Shown here: one piece after another, positions 1 through 9,063 of the stretch
Layout of the letters: each line of letters starts with the position of its first letter
How positions within the stretch are numbered: the stretch's first letter is position 1
From: Thauera sp. 28
Lineage (GTDB): Bacteria > Pseudomonadota > Gammaproteobacteria > Burkholderiales > Rhodocyclaceae
Reading direction: 5' to 3'
DNA length: 64,000 nt
NCBI RefSeq assembly: GCF_000310145.2
Contig: NZ_AMXA01000005.1
Span: forward strand, 124,001 to 188,000
Program-made: the position numbers and the translations under genes
The notes under the pieces: generated by a model
Seen by the model: the letters and a program-made list of their open reading frames with translations, nothing else
What the model was told of the DNA's origin: nothing
Databases searched by the model: none

Positions 1-31
1 GCGCCTGGCCGCCACCCACCGGGAGGACACC

Positions 32-895
32 ATGGATGCACTCGACCACCACGCACGCCATTACGACACCGTGGCACGGGCGATCGCCTACCTCCGCGCC
101 CGCGTCAGCGATCAGCCCGGGCTGGACGAAGTCGCCGCCGCCGTACATCTCAGCCCCGCGCACCTGCAACGCGTGTTCACCGAATGGGCAGGCATCTCGC
201 CCAAACGCTTCCTGCAGCACCTCACCAAGGAATACGCACGCACACGCCTGCGCCAAGCGCTGGATATCCTGTCCGTCAGCGCCGAGGCCGGGCTGGGCAG
301 TCCGAGCCGGCTGCACGACCTGATGGTGAGCTGCGAGGCCATGACTCCGGGCGAGATCAAGACCGCCGCACGCGGTATCGACATCGGCCACGGCATCGCC
401 CCTACGCCCTTCGGCGCCGCGCTGGTGGCGTGGACACCACGCGGCGTATGCCACTTCGCCTTCCGCACGACCGACGACGCAGCCCTGCTTGCCGGACTGC
501 GGGCCCAATGGCCGGCCGCCAGCCTGCACCGAGACGACGAGGCCGCCAGGCGCCTGATGCACGAGATCTTCCCACAGGCGCCAAGCCGCGGCCGCGTGCA
601 TGTGGTGCTGCGCGGCACGAACTTCCAGATCAAGGTCTGGGAAGCGCTCATCCGCATCGAACCCGGCCACATCCTGTCCTACGGGCAGCTCGCACACGAA
701 ATCGGCTTGCCACGCGCCGCACGCGCAGTCGGCACGGCGCTGGCGGCCAACACCATCGGCTACCTGATCCCCTGCCATCGCGTCATCCGCGACAGCGGCG
801 AAACCGGCGAATACCGCTGGGGCAGCGAGCGCAAGCTGGCAATGCTCGGTCGCGAGGCGGGCTATTGCGCGACTGAGGACAGACGTTCTCACTAA
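32..895 (+). CDS. AraC-type HTH / methylated-DNA-[protein]-cysteine S-methyltransferase (Ada-like)
   Basis: Predicted to repair O6-alkylguanine by irreversible transfer of the alkyl group to its own cysteine, and possibly to act as a transcription regulator. Residues about 10-115 form an AraC-type helix-turn-helix region. Residues about 185-275 form the alkyltransferase domain, with the active-site motif PCHRVIR (Cys248). At 287 residues it lacks the N-terminal zinc/phosphotriester domain of E. coli Ada (354 residues), so the methyl-phosphotriester switch is absent and the inducing signal must differ. The start is supported by GGGAGG about 6 nt upstream. It converges on the PEP-CTERM gene, with a long hairpin between them. 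The family call is firm; a regulatory role is inference. Confidence 0.9.
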   Translation: MDALDHHARHYDTVARAIAYLRARVSDQPGLDEVAAAVHLSPAHLQRVFTEWAGISPKRFLQHLTKEYARTRLRQALDILSVSAEAGLGSPSRLHDLMVSCEAMTPGEIKTAARGIDIGHGIAPTPFGAALVAWTPRGVCHFAFRTTDDAALLAGLRAQWPAASLHRDDEAARRLMHEIFPQAPSRGRVHVVLRGTNFQIKVWEALIRIEPGHILSYGQLAHEIGLPRAARAVGTALAANTIGYLIPCHRVIRDSGETGEYRWGSERKLAMLGREAGYCATEDRRSH

Positions 896-927
896 GGACA
901 GCGCTGTCCCAGCGCACACTCTCAAAT

Positions 928-960
928 GCTTGCGGCCCCATCATTGACGGGGCCGCAAGC
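928..960. terminator. Perfect 12-bp hairpin between convergent genes
   Basis: The arms GCTTGCGGCCCC and GGGGCCGCAAGC enclose a 9-nt loop. It lies 33 nt after the Ada-like stop and 34 nt beyond the stop of the opposing gene at 995. There is no U-run on either strand, so it is a likely but not classical bidirectional terminator. Confidence 0.6.
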
Positions 961-994
961 TCAATACTGAGGACTCGTCACAGATCGACGATCC

Positions 995-1855
995 TTAAAC
1001 CCACCGGCGACGCAACAAGCCAAGCAGGCTGAGGCTAAGCCCGGCCAAGGCCAGAGAGCCCGGTTCGGGGATCTGCACCGGCGCGGTCGTGATCATCGCT
1101 GCGAACTGGACCCGCGTCGTCGCATCCTCCGGCGTCACGAAGCCCAGGCACGGACTGCCGGTGGGCAAGCTCTGAGCGTTGAACACATAGTCACAGGCCG
1201 TCTGCGGCAGCGGATTGAGACCGCTCGTCAGCTCGAAGAAGCTGATGAAGTACTGCTGATCGATGCCGTCGCCGGTGTCATAAGTGAACATGAAGTTCAG
1301 CGCGTCACGGTCGAGCACGAAAATGTCGCCGCAGCCGTTCAGGTTGACCCCGACGCCGTTCGCCCCACCGTCTGCACAGGGGTTGGCGCCATTGGGCGTT
1401 TCCTCGAAGTAGACATTGAAGGTCTGCGTCACCGACGGCAATCCCGGCCCTGCAGGCACCAGGGGCGTCAAGGTCAGCGTCGACGCGATTGCGAAGCGCT
1501 CCGGGCGCGGGCTACCGGCCACGATCGGGTTGTTCAAGTGCGACAGGAAGATGTTGCCCACGGCGGCACCGTTGGTGTCCACAGAGGTGACAGCCGGACT
1601 GTTGGTGATATCGACACCGCTCTGCGGCCCCGTGGAAGGGCTTGGGTCGCCCCAGCGCAGCTGATGGTCGGTAACCGTCGTCCCGGCATCACCGAAGCGC
1701 CAGACGATGGAACTCGCATCGAACTTTGCATCAACCGTCACCTGCCATTGCGTGACGATAGCTGCCTCCGCAAGCGGCGCGGACATCATCCCGACCGAGA
1801 AGCCGGCGATTGCCAGCGCGATCAGGTGTGGCTTGGTGGTTTTGCGCGTGCCCAT
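995..1855 (-). CDS. PEP-CTERM sorting domain-containing exported protein
   Basis: A 286-residue secreted protein. An N-terminal signal peptide (about residues 1-32, ending near PLAEA) is followed by a beta-rich body. The C-terminus has the sorting tripartite signal: the motif PEPGS, a hydrophobic stretch and a terminal RRR cluster. In this family an exosortase (XrtA type) recognises that tail, usually in exopolysaccharide-producing Gram-negative bacteria; no exosortase gene is in this window. The body (cysteines and Asp/Gly-rich loops) was not matched to a known enzyme. The ATG has GGAG upstream, and a sigma-54-like promoter lies about 40 nt before the start. Surface or matrix role is inferred from the sorting signal. 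Confidence 0.88.
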   Translation of the reverse strand: MGTRKTTKPHLIALAIAGFSVGMMSAPLAEAAIVTQWQVTVDAKFDASSIVWRFGDAGTTVTDHQLRWGDPSPSTGPQSGVDITNSPAVTSVDTNGAAVGNIFLSHLNNPIVAGSPRPERFAIASTLTLTPLVPAGPGLPSVTQTFNVYFEETPNGANPCADGGANGVGVNLNGCGDIFVLDRDALNFMFTYDTGDGIDQQYFISFFELTSGLNPLPQTACDYVFNAQSLPTGSPCLGFVTPEDATTRVQFAAMITTAPVQIPEPGSLALAGLSLSLLGLLRRRWV

Positions 1856-2154
1856 GACGATCTCCGTTATCCGAGTACCCGATCAAAGTCAAGCATCAAC
1901 TAGGCCAGACTTAATTTTTCTTTAATATTCATGTGCTTGACAAAATAACCGGGGGCTCTGGCAAACCCGACTGTAAAAATACTCGACAATCGAGCGCAGT
2001 CTCCCCATCGCGAGTGCTGCCTTCTGCCCAAACGACGACCGATGAACCCGGCTGCACCTGGGCCAAGTTAATGGGACAATCCGCGCCCCGGTCCGGGCGC
2101 ACCACGCACCAACGGGCCGTCCATCGGACACATCCAGCCTCGAGGAAAACAACA
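1856..2154. other. Divergent control region between PEP-CTERM gene and porin
   Basis: About 300 bp lie between the two divergent starts. The left part is AT-rich (about 1908-1990) and carries the sigma-54-like element. A TTGACA lies at 1937-1942 on the plus strand but has no convincing -10 box at the right distance. No small gene or RNA was recognised. Confidence 0.5.
1891..1908 (-). promoter_or_regulatory. Sigma-54-like (-24/-12) promoter for the PEP-CTERM gene
   Basis: On the minus strand the sequence reads CTGGCCTAGTTGATGCTT, with the invariant GG and GC separated by exactly 10 nt. It agrees with the RpoN consensus at CTGGC and TGCT but departs from it in the middle (CTA where the consensus has ACG). 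The GC lies about 38 nt before the ATG, leaving a short leader that contains GGAG. An AT-rich stretch lies further upstream. Sigma-54 control through PrsK/PrsR has been proposed for PEP-CTERM genes, which makes the match more credible. Confidence 0.5.
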
Positions 2155-3423
2155 ATGGCAAGACACTGGGCAGCATTCATCGCCCTCGGACTGGCGAGCG
2201 CGACCCCCGCTTTCGCAGCCGGGCAAGCCGATGCCAAGGGTTTCGTGGAAGACAGCACGCTCAACGTGCTGCTGCGCAACGCCTTCATCAACCGCGACTA
2301 CCGCGACGGCAACCAGGACAAGCGCGAATGGGGGCAGGGCATCGTCGCCAACTTCGAGTCGGGTTTCACCCAGGGCACCGTGGGCGTTGGCGTGGATGCC
2401 TTCGCGGCCTACGGCCTGCGCCTGGACAGCACCCGTCGCCGCGCCGGCGCGGGTGGCATCGACTTCTTCAAGCAGGAAGACAGCACGGGCAAGCCCGCAA
2501 GCGACCTGGCCAAGGGCGGTGCATCGCTCAAGCTGCGTGTGTCCAACACCGTGCTGGCCTACGGCGACCTGCGTCCCTCGCTGCCGGTGCTGAACCACGA
2601 CGACTCGCGCCTTCTGCCGGAGAGCTACACCGGCACTCTGCTCACCTCGAGCGAGATCGACGGCCTCGAACTGGTCGCCGGCCGCTTCCATGCGCAGTCG
2701 CGCAAGAGCGATGAAGGCCGCGACAGCGGTGGGCTGAAAGGCATCGACGTGATCGGTGGCAGCTACCAGTTCAACGACGCGCTGAGCGCGGCGCTGTATT
2801 TCTCCGACGTCGACAACGTGGTGCGCGACAACAGCTTCAAGCGCCAGTACGTGAACCTGAACTACGCGCTGCCGATCGCCAGCAACACGCTGAGCTTCGA
2901 TCTCAACGGCTATCGCACCAAGTACGACGTGTCCGGCGACAAGAACCGCATCTGGAGCCTGGCCGCAACCTACGAGACCGGCCCACACGCCTTCACGCTC
3001 GCCTACCAGCGCAGCAGCGGCGACGTCGGCTTCGACTACGGCTGGTACCAGAAGGCCGGCGGCACCGGTAACGGCGGGGCCTCGATCTGGCTGGCGAACT
3101 CCTACTGGTCGGACTTCAACGGCAAGGATGAAAAATCCTGGCAACTCGCCTACGCGGTCGATTTCGGCCAGTACGGCATGCCCGGCCTCAAGTACCGCGT
3201 CGCCTACGTGCGTGGCAGCGACATCGACACCGACGTCACCACCCGCGGCAAGGAACACGAGTTCTTCAACCAGATCTCGTACACCGTGCAGAACGGCGCC
3301 GCCAAGGACCTGAACATCCGCCTGCGCACCTCGGCGCTGCGCGTGTCGAGCGATGCCGCCGACTACAACGTCAGCGGCCGCGAAGTGCGGGTCTTCATCG
3401 ACTACCCGTTCAACGCGTTCTGA
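2155..3423 (+). CDS. OprD-family outer-membrane porin
   Basis: A 422-residue beta-barrel porin predicted to let small, often anionic, solutes cross the outer membrane. A signal peptide (MARHWAAFIALGLASATPAFA) is followed by the OprD-type N-terminal region, with FVEDSTLNVLLRNAFINRDY and the GQGI motif. A series of amphipathic strands ends in a C-terminal Phe, the usual outer-membrane insertion signal. The ATG at 2155 was chosen because it begins the signal peptide and has CGAGG upstream; the frame is open further upstream but is not signal-peptide-like there. It is a single gene, divergent from the PEP-CTERM gene. The substrate cannot be read from the sequence. Confidence 0.88.
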   Translation: MARHWAAFIALGLASATPAFAAGQADAKGFVEDSTLNVLLRNAFINRDYRDGNQDKREWGQGIVANFESGFTQGTVGVGVDAFAAYGLRLDSTRRRAGAGGIDFFKQEDSTGKPASDLAKGGASLKLRVSNTVLAYGDLRPSLPVLNHDDSRLLPESYTGTLLTSSEIDGLELVAGRFHAQSRKSDEGRDSGGLKGIDVIGGSYQFNDALSAALYFSDVDNVVRDNSFKRQYVNLNYALPIASNTLSFDLNGYRTKYDVSGDKNRIWSLAATYETGPHAFTLAYQRSSGDVGFDYGWYQKAGGTGNGGASIWLANSYWSDFNGKDEKSWQLAYAVDFGQYGMPGLKYRVAYVRGSDIDTDVTTRGKEHEFFNQISYTVQNGAAKDLNIRLRTSALRVSSDAADYNVSGREVRVFIDYPFNAF

Positions 3424-3433
3424 TCCGCCTGAC

Positions 3434-3519
3434 GCGCATGGGGCAGGGCTTGCCCCGCCGCCCCATGCGCTGCGACCGGATCCGATGCGCTGTGCTCCTC
3501 GCTCAGGGGCGCACAGCGC
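3434..3519. terminator. Two tandem hairpins between convergent porin and gpmI
   Basis: The first hairpin has arms GCGCATGGGGC / GCCCCATGCGC (3434-3470). The second has arms GCGCTGTGC / GCACAGCGC (3487-3519). Neither is followed by a clear T-run. Their position between two convergent stops suggests bidirectional termination. Confidence 0.5.
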
Positions 3520-3534
3520 ACACAGCCCGGGCGC

Positions 3535-5202
<1,668 letters not shown>

Positions 5203-5388
5203 GGTCGCTTCCTGGGATCTGAAGATGTCGATGGCGGCAACCGGCCTGCCCGGTGCCCATGTCCAAAGGGCGGAAGATAGCATCAACGCGGCGCTGCAAC
5301 ATCCCGCCCGTTGCAAGGCCACGCTCGAACCCCACGCAAAGGGATGCATCCCATTGCCGAGTGGCGTCGATCGAGACAAAATAATAAA

Positions 5389-5402
5389 GTATTACCTTTA
5401 CA
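5389..5402 (+). promoter_or_regulatory. Shared 14-bp operator-like motif, copy 1
   Basis: GTATTACCTTTACA lies 15 nt before the ATG of the 213-residue lysine-tailed protein, directly after an AT-rich stretch (AAAATAATAAA) that could contain the -10 box. The identical 14-mer, in the same orientation to its gene, occurs before parA at 7137-7150. Position near the transcription start suits a repressor site. The binding protein is inferred to be one of the two small paralogous proteins encoded between the sites. Confidence 0.55.
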
Positions 5403-5417
5403 AGGAAAGCCGACGAC

Positions 5418-6059
5418 ATGAACACCAAAACCCAGAACGCATTGCGTGCCGCCCTCCAGCATGAAGACTCCGCGCTCGAGAAGCGCCTGCCCGAGCCGGC
5501 CCAGACAGAAGCGGCCGCGACCGCGCAGCCACCTGTAGCCGAAGTGCAGGAAGCCGGTTCCACCGCTGCGCCGGAGCCGGTCGCAGCACCTGCGGGAGCT
5601 CAGACCGGCACTGCCGACACCACCGCCGCCAACAGTACGCCGGTTGCCACTGCGGCGGCCGATGCAGAGCCCCCCGCAGCACCGGCTGCCAGCGCACAGA
5701 CGCCCGCTGAGCCGGTCGCAGCCGACAAGCCGCAACGCGAAACCTTCGTGATCGGCGAGAACGACTGCAAGCGCCTCAAGGTGCTGCGCGCAGACCTGGC
5801 CGACAGCGGCAAGCGGCCCGGCAAGTCTGAGCTCGTCCGCGCCGCGATCGGCGCCCTCGCCGCTCAGGGTACGGACGCGGTAAGGGCACTGCTGCGCGCA
5901 CTGGCGCCGCTCGGCACCGGCAAGAAGGCCAAGGCTGCAGAGAAGAAAAAGGATGAGTCCAAGCGCAAGAAGACCGCGGCCAAGAAGCCCGCCCCCAAGA
6001 AGGCCGGCGGACGCAAGGAAGCCACCGCCAAACGCAAGACCAACAAGAAAAAGCGCTGA
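5418..6059 (+). CDS. Hypothetical protein: ribbon-helix-helix-like core with Ala/Pro linker and histone-H1-like Lys tail
   Basis: Function unknown. Of 213 residues, 1-25 are polar; 26-105 are a low-complexity Ala/Pro/Thr linker; 108-166 are a compact helical core (ETFVIGENDCKRLKVLR... GKSELVRAAIGAL). Residues 168-213 are a Lys/Ala/Pro-rich tail like bacterial histone-H1 homologues. The core aligns without gaps to that of the protein at 6078-6455: both have a short strand-like start, (R/K)(L/I)K.LR, KSE(L/I)(V/L)RA and a closing Ala/Leu helix, which resembles a ribbon-helix-helix DNA-binding unit. AAGGAAAG precedes the ATG. The gene converges on the parA operon with only 18 bp between stops. 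DNA binding is inference. Confidence 0.7.
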   Translation: MNTKTQNALRAALQHEDSALEKRLPEPAQTEAAATAQPPVAEVQEAGSTAAPEPVAAPAGAQTGTADTTAANSTPVATAAADAEPPAAPAASAQTPAEPVAADKPQRETFVIGENDCKRLKVLRADLADSGKRPGKSELVRAAIGALAAQGTDAVRALLRALAPLGTGKKAKAAEKKKDESKRKKTAAKKPAPKKAGGRKEATAKRKTNKKKR

Positions 6060-6077
6060 GCGGCGCCGAGCGCAGGG

Positions 6078-6455
6078 TCAGTGCTTCTTGCTGCGCTTGC
6101 CCTTGGCGACCTTGGGCAGCGCGGCGATCACCTGCGCGACACCCGCGGTGTCGCGCTCGGCCAGCAGGGCGAGCCCCGCGCGCAGGATCTCCGACTTGCT
6201 CACCAGCACGCCGGCCTTGCCCAGCGCCTCGCGCAAGGCCTTGATGCGGCGGTGCTCGCTCGCCGGCATCGAAAAGGAGTCGCGCTCCACTTTCTCGTGG
6301 CGATCCTTGCGCTCGGCCTCCTGCGCTCCCAGCGTGTCGATACCGTCGTCCATCTCGCCGGCCACCCCGCTGGTCACCTCGCTGGCCGCAGGCTGCACCG
6401 GCACCTTCGCCGGGCCGGCGCTCGCACGTCGTTTACGCGTCGTCGCTGCAGTCAT
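6078..6455 (-). CDS. Small RHH-like DNA-binding protein, partner of ParA
   Basis: A 125-residue basic protein encoded directly downstream of parA. The N-terminus (TRKRR...) is basic and probably disordered. Residues 57-116 form a core (DSFSMPASEHRRIKALREAL... SKSEILRAGLALL) paralogous to the core of the protein at 5418-6059. The C-terminus is Lys-rich (KGKRSKKH). GAGGGG lies 5 nt before the ATG at 6455. A GTG at 6461, overlapping the parA stop as GTGA, is an alternative start. The gene order parA then small DNA-binding protein resembles plasmid-type segregation pairs, in which the second protein binds centromere or operator DNA. This role is inferred. Confidence 0.72.
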   Translation of the reverse strand: MTAATTRKRRASAGPAKVPVQPAASEVTSGVAGEMDDGIDTLGAQEAERKDRHEKVERDSFSMPASEHRRIKALREALGKAGVLVSKSEILRAGLALLAERDTAGVAQVIAALPKVAKGKRSKKH

Positions 6456-6457
6456 GC

Positions 6458-7117
6458 TCACCCCTCGATCAGCCGGACGACGGCCGAGACCAATCGATCG
6501 ACTTCTTCCTGTGCCGCCGCTGCGGCACGGCCCAAGCCATAGACGGAGGTACCGCGCACCGCACTCAAGGCATACGCACTACGCTGCGACAAGGCTGCGT
6601 CCAGCACCGGCAGCTTGAAATCCTGCAACACCTCGAGCACATCGCCGGCGAGCGCCGTACGCATGACGCGGTTGGGCAGCAGCACGCCGCAGAGGGCAGG
6701 GCGGCTGCGCTGGCGATCGAGGATCAGGCGTTCGATGCCGCGCGTTGCCCACAGATCGGTCGGGCTTGGCACCACCGGCACCAGGGCAACATCACATAAC
6801 TCCAGCGCACTCATGGTATGCGGGTGTTCGATCGACGGCGGGCAATCCATCACGACCACATCGACCCGCCTCGCCACCGGACGCAGGGCCTCGGCCATGT
6901 CGACAGCAGAGCCCTTGAGCTGCAGCACCTCGCTCGCAATCGGCGCGTCCGCCGGGGCAAGCTCCGCCCAGCGCGATGCGCTCTCCTGTGGGTCGAGGTC
7001 GGCAAGCGCGACCCGGTAGCCCTGCAAGCCGAGGCCTGCCGCCAGTTGCAGGCTGACCGTAGTCTTGCCTGAGCCTCCTTTCTGCGAAATCAGCGCGATC
7101 AGCCGCCGTGCGCTCAT
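6458..7117 (-). CDS. parA: ParA/MinD-family partition ATPase
   Basis: A 219-residue Walker-type ATPase of the ParA/VirC1 group, which typically positions DNA or large complexes by ATP-dependent binding to the nucleoid. The deviant Walker A motif KGGSGKTT (with the signature lysine) lies at about residues 13-20. LADLDPQESASRW follows as the A' motif, and VVVMDCPPS as the Walker B region. It lacks the N-terminal HTH of large plasmid ParA proteins. It is translationally coupled to the small downstream gene. No canonical ParB or ribosomal-RNA-flanking context is seen, so it is an orphan ParA rather than the main chromosomal parAB. Its cargo is unknown. Confidence 0.9.
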   Translation of the reverse strand: MSARRLIALISQKGGSGKTTVSLQLAAGLGLQGYRVALADLDPQESASRWAELAPADAPIASEVLQLKGSAVDMAEALRPVARRVDVVVMDCPPSIEHPHTMSALELCDVALVPVVPSPTDLWATRGIERLILDRQRSRPALCGVLLPNRVMRTALAGDVLEVLQDFKLPVLDAALSQRSAYALSAVRGTSVYGLGRAAAAAQEEVDRLVSAVVRLIEG

Positions 7118-7136
7118 GGTGCGTCCCGTTCAGGCG

Positions 7137-7150
7137 TGTAAAGGTAATAC
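7137..7150 (-). promoter_or_regulatory. Shared 14-bp operator-like motif, copy 2, and parA promoter
   Basis: On the minus strand GTATTACCTTTACA ends 19 nt before the parA ATG and is identical to the motif at 5389-5402. A likely -10 box TAGACT lies just upstream (7156-7161, minus strand). That puts the motif over the expected transcription start, as for a repressor operator. Within the motif, GGTATTACC is a small palindrome in this copy. Confidence 0.55.
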
Positions 7151-7330
7151 CCGACAGTCTAGCGAATCGGCGCCGGCTTGCACGCCCTGTCGACGCCCCC
7201 GCGCCTGCATTGGATCATTTCACTTGGCAAATCGTGTTGCGCAGCGCACCATTCGGCACAGTTCTTGCCACTGTCATCGATTCGCAGCCGTGGTGTTTCC
7301 CGCCCGGCCGCCAACAACGGGAGATCCGTC

Positions 7331-8452
7331 ATGACATCGCTATCGAAAGCGCTCGCATCCGGCCTGCTCGCCCTCGCCACAGTTCTCTCCACCCCCGCAG
7401 CGGCCTCGCCTCCCGGGCCACTTCCCGCGCTCAACATCGACATCCGCGAGACCTCGGTGTCGGGCATCTCCTCCGGCGGCTTCATGTCTGCGCAGTTGCA
7501 GGTCGCGCACTCGTCGATCATCAAGGGCGCAGGCATCGTCGCCGGGGGCCCGTACTACTGCGCCCAGAACGACGTCATCACCGCCACCACGCTGTGCTCA
7601 TGCACCGGCGAGCCCATGCTCGGCTGCAAGGTCACCGAGCACAGCGCGGCCGTTCAGGCGCTGGTGACGGCCACCCAGGGCTTCTTCGCAAAGGGCTTGA
7701 TCGACGACCCTGCCAACATCGCCCGCCAACGCGTTGCCACGGTCGTCGGCGGCGAAGACCGGCTGGTACCCACACCGATCGCACGCCAGCTGCACGACTA
7801 CTACGGCGCCTTCGGCCTGCCGCCGGACAGCCTGAAAGCCATCGCCCTGGACGGCGCGGGGCACACGATGCCCACCATCGACTTCGGCGCCGCCTGCGCG
7901 GCCACCGATGAACCCTATATCGGCAAGTGCGATTTCGACGCCGCAGGCGCAATCCTCGGCTGGATCTATCCCGACGCTGTCCCGCCCGCCCCGGCGGGCA
8001 CGCCGGCGGCCGGCCGTTTCGTCGAGTTCGACCAAAGTGGCTATGTGCCCAAGGGCGGCCTGTTCGACTTCCTGTGGGGCTCGGGCATGGACAAGACGGG
8101 CTGGGTGTATGTCCCCGAGGTGTGCGAAGCGGGCGAGCGCTGCCGACTCCATATCGCACTGCACGGCTGCAAGCAGGGCCAGAGTTACCTGCCTCTCAAG
8201 CGCCCGCCGGGCGGCGGGCTCTATAACGGCACCACCTTCGTGAAGAACACCGGCTACGACCGCTGGGCCGACGCCAACCGCCTGGTCGTGCTGTTCCCGC
8301 AGGCAGTGTCCATCCCCTGGCGTAACCCGAACGGCTGCTGGGACTGGTGGGGCTACACCGACGAGCACTACGCGACGCGTAACGGCGTCCAGATCCGCGC
8401 CCTGCGCGCCATGATCGACCGCCTCGGCGCAGGCCTGCGCCCAGGGTCGTAG
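7331..8452 (+). CDS. Extracellular PHB-depolymerase-like alpha/beta hydrolase
   Basis: A 373-residue secreted esterase, predicted to hydrolyse poly(3-hydroxybutyrate) or related esters. The signal peptide spans residues 1-26 (ending AAAS). The lipase box GISSG (45-49, Ser47) follows directly, as in type-2/LpqC-like PHB depolymerases. Paired cysteines (YYCAQ, CSCTG, CKV, CHG) suggest disulfides and export. A second region, around LHGCKQG and later NPNGCWDWWGY, is typical of the family. The ATG at 7331 begins the signal peptide; the frame is open upstream to 7178 but that part is not signal-like. It is divergent from parA. Confidence 0.85.
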   Translation: MTSLSKALASGLLALATVLSTPAAASPPGPLPALNIDIRETSVSGISSGGFMSAQLQVAHSSIIKGAGIVAGGPYYCAQNDVITATTLCSCTGEPMLGCKVTEHSAAVQALVTATQGFFAKGLIDDPANIARQRVATVVGGEDRLVPTPIARQLHDYYGAFGLPPDSLKAIALDGAGHTMPTIDFGAACAATDEPYIGKCDFDAAGAILGWIYPDAVPPAPAGTPAAGRFVEFDQSGYVPKGGLFDFLWGSGMDKTGWVYVPEVCEAGERCRLHIALHGCKQGQSYLPLKRPPGGGLYNGTTFVKNTGYDRWADANRLVVLFPQAVSIPWRNPNGCWDWWGYTDEHYATRNGVQIRALRAMIDRLGAGLRPGS

Positions 8453-8510
8453 CACCCGCAGCGCCGCTTGCGGCACACTACCGGCCTCGTCCCAGACCAG
8501 GAAGCCCGGC

Positions 8511-9017
8511 ATGGCCTCATCCTCGACACCCTCCTCCCGCAGCGCGGGCGCACCCGCAGCGCGCCAGGCGCGCCTGGTTGCGCTCATTGTCGGCGGCCTT
8601 TTCCTGCTGCTGATCGTGGCCTTCGTCGCCATGGTGTTCACGGTGCGCGACGAGGCCCGCCTCAACGCCGTGGGGCCGATCCCCCCGGCGCCCGGCGCCG
8701 AGCGCGGCGGACTGGTGTTCCACGGTACGGCGAACATCTGGGAAGTGCGCGGCCGCATGACGCTCGACGCCGAGCGTCAGGTGAGCTTCAGCTTCGACCT
8801 CATCGGCCCCACTGCTCAGCCTGCACCCGCCACGCTGGCGTTCGACCTCAGCCTCGACATGCCCGACCACGACCGCGCGCCCATCCCACTGCAGCACACG
8901 CTCGCCGGCCCCGGCAGCTATGTCGCCAAGGCGGCCCTGCCCGAACCCGGGCGCTGGCGCCTGCGCCTGCAACTGCCCGAGATCACCGGTCTGTTCGAGT
9001 TCGAAGTCGATCGCTGA
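8511..9017 (+). CDS. Membrane-anchored FixH/YtkA-like periplasmic protein
   Basis: 168 residues. One transmembrane helix (about 22-45) precedes a periplasmic beta-sandwich-like domain. Features such as MPDHDRAP, GPGSYVAKAALPEPGRWRL and a closing strand FEFEVDR resemble the FixH/YtkA group, which is linked to cytochrome oxidase or metal handling. No oxidase genes are nearby, so this assignment rests only on sequence flavour. It lies 58 bp after the depolymerase and 46 bp before the methyltransferase, possibly in one transcript. It could equally be an unrelated anchored beta-sandwich protein. Confidence 0.5.
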   Translation: MASSSTPSSRSAGAPAARQARLVALIVGGLFLLLIVAFVAMVFTVRDEARLNAVGPIPPAPGAERGGLVFHGTANIWEVRGRMTLDAERQVSFSFDLIGPTAQPAPATLAFDLSLDMPDHDRAPIPLQHTLAGPGSYVAKAALPEPGRWRLRLQLPEITGLFEFEVDR

Positions 9018-9063
9018 AGCCTCGCCCTGGGGCATACTGGCGCGCCCAGCGCCGGAGCGCCCC

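Noticed and set aside
1937-1965. TTGACA at 1937 as a sigma-70 promoter for the porin
   Set aside because: No acceptable -10 box at 16-18 bp, and it lies about 210 bp before the porin start.
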